The notes under the pieces were generated by a model. It was not told the origin of the DNA. It saw nothing but the letters and a program-made list of their open reading frames with translations, and did not search any database. A DNA stretch of 41,546 nucleotides from JACZST01 sp964195155 (GTDB lineage Bacteria > Actinomycetota > Acidimicrobiia > Spongiisociales > UBA5794). This document shows, one piece after another, positions 39,686-41,546 of this stretch (positions are counted from its first letter, which is position 1; each line of letters begins with the position of its first letter). The stretch is from contig CAXMOP010000017.1 in the NCBI GenBank assembly GCA_964195155.1, positions 1 through 41,546 on the forward strand, written 5' to 3'. A program made the position numbers and the translations under genes.

Positions 39686-40948
39686 CTACACCCGCTGGAT
39701 GTCGGCGCCAAGCGCGGTGATTTTTTCGACGAAGCCGTCGTAGCCTCGGTCGATGTGGTGAGCGCCGACAATGGTGGTAACACCCTCGGCGCGCATTCCG
39801 GCGATGCAGAGAGCGGCTGCGCCTCGGATATCACAGCCGTCGACCTCACATCCACTGAGATCGTCGACCCCTTTGACGATGATGTGCTGGCCGTCGGTGA
39901 CAATCTCCGCACCCATACGGTTCAGTTCGCCGATGTATCGAAACCGAGCGGCATAGACGTTCTCGGTCGCGATCGAGGTGCCCCCGGCGATCGAGAGCAC
40001 CGACACCATCTGGGGATGCATGTCGGTATGAAATCCGGGAAACGGCAGCGTGGCGAAATCGATCGGCTCGGGACGCTCGGGCCCGGTGACCGAGAACCAG
40101 TCTGGTCCTCGGGCCACGGTTGCACCCGCCGCCTCCAGTTTGGTCAGCTCCATCCGCAGGTGCTCCGGACGGCAGTCGCGAACGGTCACCTGGCCGGCCG
40201 TCATCGCCGCCGCCGCGGCATAGGTGCCGGCCTCGAGGCGGTCCGGCACGACCCGGTGCCGGCTCGGCTCGAGTGCCGGGACGCCGTGAACCTCGACCGT
40301 CGAGGTCCCTGCGCCGTCGATCTTTGCTCCCATGGCCCTGAGATAATCGGCGAGATCCGTCAGCTCGGGCTCGCGGGCCGCATTGCCGATCGTGGTGGTG
40401 CCCTCGGCGAGCACGGCGGCGAGGAGAATGTTCTCGGTAGCCCCAACCGACGGAAAATCGAGATAGATGTCGGCACCGTGGAGTCCGTCGGGGGCCGTTG
40501 CGCGCAATACGCCGTGGCGCAAATCAAGGACGGCGCCCATCGCCTCCAGGCCATTGAGGTGCAGGTCGATGGGCCGTGATCCGAAGTCGTCGCCCCCCGG
40601 CAGCGCGACTCTGGCCTCTCCGGTTCGGGCCAGCAGGGTTCCCAGGATCAGGATCGAAGCCCGCATCTGCCGGACGAGTTCGAGCGGTGCCTCCGGCAGC
40701 GGCGACTCGGGCACGGTGACCTCGAGGTCGGTCCCGTCTCGTTCGCAGTCGGCGCCGACGTGGCGGAGGACATCGCACATGATCTCGACGTCAAGATTTC
40801 TGGGGACGTTGGTGAGCTGGTGGGTGCCGGGGGCGAGGAGCGTTGCGACCATGAGCTTCAATGCCGCGTTCTTGGCGCCGAGCACCGAAACCTCGCCGGC
40901 GAGTGCCGCGCCACCAACTACCCGCAACGATTCGATGGTCTTGGTCAC
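39686..40948 (-). CDS. murA: UDP-N-acetylglucosamine 1-carboxyvinyltransferase, Asp active-site variant
   Basis: MurA adds enolpyruvate from PEP to UDP-GlcNAc, the first committed step of peptidoglycan synthesis. The 420-residue product has GAKNAALK (24–31), the SVGATENILLAA segment, and the RVVPDRLEAGTYA motif. At the fosfomycin-target position the usual PGGCAIG reads PGGDDFG (117–123), so Cys is replaced by Asp120. The same replacement in M. tuberculosis MurA makes it fosfomycin-resistant. The start is GTG 40948: homology begins there, and TATTCT ends 6 nt upstream. ATG 41029 would add an unusual 27-residue tail. Confidence 0.93.
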   Translation of the reverse strand: MTKTIESLRVVGGAALAGEVSVLGAKNAALKLMVATLLAPGTHQLTNVPRNLDVEIMCDVLRHVGADCERDGTDLEVTVPESPLPEAPLELVRQMRASILILGTLLARTGEARVALPGGDDFGSRPIDLHLNGLEAMGAVLDLRHGVLRATAPDGLHGADIYLDFPSVGATENILLAAVLAEGTTTIGNAAREPELTDLADYLRAMGAKIDGAGTSTVEVHGVPALEPSRHRVVPDRLEAGTYAAAAAMTAGQVTVRDCRPEHLRMELTKLEAAGATVARGPDWFSVTGPERPEPIDFATLPFPGFHTDMHPQMVSVLSIAGGTSIATENVYAARFRYIGELNRMGAEIVTDGQHIIVKGVDDLSGCEVDGCDIRGAAALCIAGMRAEGVTTIVGAHHIDRGYDGFVEKITALGADIQRV

Positions 40949-40954
40949 GGGACG

Positions 40955-40960
40955 AGAATA
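40955..40960 (-). promoter_or_regulatory. Candidate -10 box for leaderless murA
   Basis: TATTCT on the minus strand ends exactly 6 nt before GTG 40948, matching the spacing seen at 9184 and 9987. No good -35 is visible, so support is limited. Confidence 0.35.
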
Positions 40961-41100
40961 GGAAGACGAGGGTTTTGGGACGGACTTTTCGGTTTCCCGG
41001 AGAGAAGCAGCACTAGTCACCTGGTGCATATTGACCGTATCTTTTCCATCAGCCTCCGTCGATAACAGTGGTGTAGGGGACGCATTCGACGGAGGACGCC

Positions 41101-41370
41101 ATGGTCAGATCAATTCCCGGGGCCTTGCTCGGGGTCTTCTTCGTCGCCCTCCTCATGCTCGCCGCACCGGTCGCTGCATCCGATGACACGATGCCGTCAA
41201 CCGCGGTGGTGGCGCTCCAGGCCGACGGGGCAAGAGTGGAGCACAACCAGTACGCGGGAACCGAGGGGGCGTCGCCGCTCGACGAGGTTCCGGTGGTGCC
41301 GATGGTCGCCGGAACGGCCGGATTTCTCGGAGTCCTCACCGTCGTCGCATTCCGGCGGGAGTGGATCTGA
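41101..41370 (+). CDS. Small secreted or membrane-anchored protein of unknown function
   Basis: The 89-residue product is not recognised. It has a signal peptide (about 1–26, cleavage after PVAA), a short polar stretch and a C-terminal hydrophobic helix (about 66–84) ending in RREWI. This makes a small type I membrane protein with about 40 residues outside the cell. GGAGG lies 6 nt before ATG 41101. It is divergent from murA and may share its control region. Confidence 0.6.
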   Translation: MVRSIPGALLGVFFVALLMLAAPVAASDDTMPSTAVVALQADGARVEHNQYAGTEGASPLDEVPVVPMVAGTAGFLGVLTVVAFRREWI

Positions 41371-41377
41371 TCTCCCT

Positions 41378-41546
41378 TTAGAGCGACACCACCTCCGTGT
41401 CGAGTCCCATCGCCGTCAGGTCGCTGCGGATCTCGCCCTCGTAGATCGGATTCATCGGGACAACCAGCTGTGGTTCCTTGACAACCAGGACCTGAGGCGG
41501 CTCCACCTCGATTGCAGATCCGGGGAGGAACTTGCCCTGTTTGTGC
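41378..41546 (-). CDS. C-terminal end of an unidentified gene (cut by window edge)
   Basis: A minus-strand frame is open from the window edge to TAA at 41378–41380. It encodes about 55 residues including KFLPGSAIEVEPPQVLVV and MNPIYEGEIRSDLTAMGLD. Base usage at third positions is coding-like. The stop lies 7 bp from that of the converging small gene. I cannot name a family from this tail. Confidence 0.5.
   Translation of the reverse strand, partial: HKQGKFLPGSAIEVEPPQVLVVKEPQLVVPMNPIYEGEIRSDLTAMGLDTEVVSL

Overview
The window is about 41.5 kb of high-GC chromosomal DNA that reads as an actinobacterium. I infer class Acidimicrobiia at low certainty. The evidence for Actinobacteria is a predicted F420-biosynthesis enzyme (CofC/FbiD type), a MurA with the Asp-for-Cys active site known from mycobacteria, lipoproteins with Thr/Ala-rich linkers, frequent GTG/TTG starts and ATGA/GTGA overlaps, and several apparently leaderless genes. 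The minus-strand series iscS–mnmA–ligA–gatCAB–serA–FAH–gltX–tRNA-Gln–tRNA-Glu follows, from memory, the order of the corresponding Mycobacterium tuberculosis block. This is therefore mostly an old core region into which local clusters have been inserted.

Layout: 2–3568, two tandem VanW/PASTA cell-envelope proteins (+). 3796–5226, pyruvate kinase (-). 5334–7118, an amino-acid-type ABC binding protein and permease (+) with no ATPase in the window. 7116–9846, a block bounded by two 115-bp MITE-like palindromes and holding cofC, an SDR enzyme, a small membrane protein and a small TfoX-like protein. 9987–10526, an HTH protein with an internal 24-residue duplication. 10717–11627, a lipoprotein–cytochrome c gene broken by (or using) a -1 frameshift. 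11798–15136 (-), ilvE, an FAH-family gene, gltX, tRNA-Gln and tRNA-Glu. 15383–17305, an S9 peptidase (-). 17515–17964, pgpA (+). 18012–21415 (-), a tungstate-type ABC transporter (tupB-C-A) overlapping a short serA. 21540–24841 (-), gatC-gatA-gatB followed by strong hairpins and a duplicated gatB tail. 24988–25608, a YczE-type membrane protein (+). 25612–29302 (-), the succinylase lysine/diaminopimelate genes dapC, dapD and dapE plus a stand-alone cNMP-binding protein. 29385–30863 (+), a membrane-anchored protein and a YceI protein with five predicted membrane helices. 30897–35108 (-), iscS-mnmA-ligA. 35224–38311 (-), an unusual alpha/beta hydrolase, an enoyl-CoA hydratase, a MeaB-like GTPase and an Nfu-type Fe-S protein. 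38353–40948 (-), murA and a SpoIID/LytB protein. 41101–41546, a small secreted protein and the end of an unidentified gene.

Functional links: GltX, tRNA-Glu, tRNA-Gln and GatCAB together make up the indirect route to Gln-tRNA. IscS can supply sulfur to MnmA, with Nfu as an Fe-S carrier. DapC/D/E make meso-diaminopimelate, while MurA, VanW/PASTA and SpoIID act on peptidoglycan.

The least explained content lies between genes. One composite element (leader, two 75–77-bp structured units, GCGACTC heptamers) occurs at two loci with the same architecture and at a third in decayed form. A second family is the 115-bp palindrome flanked by TA. I know of no published name for either, and I could not search.
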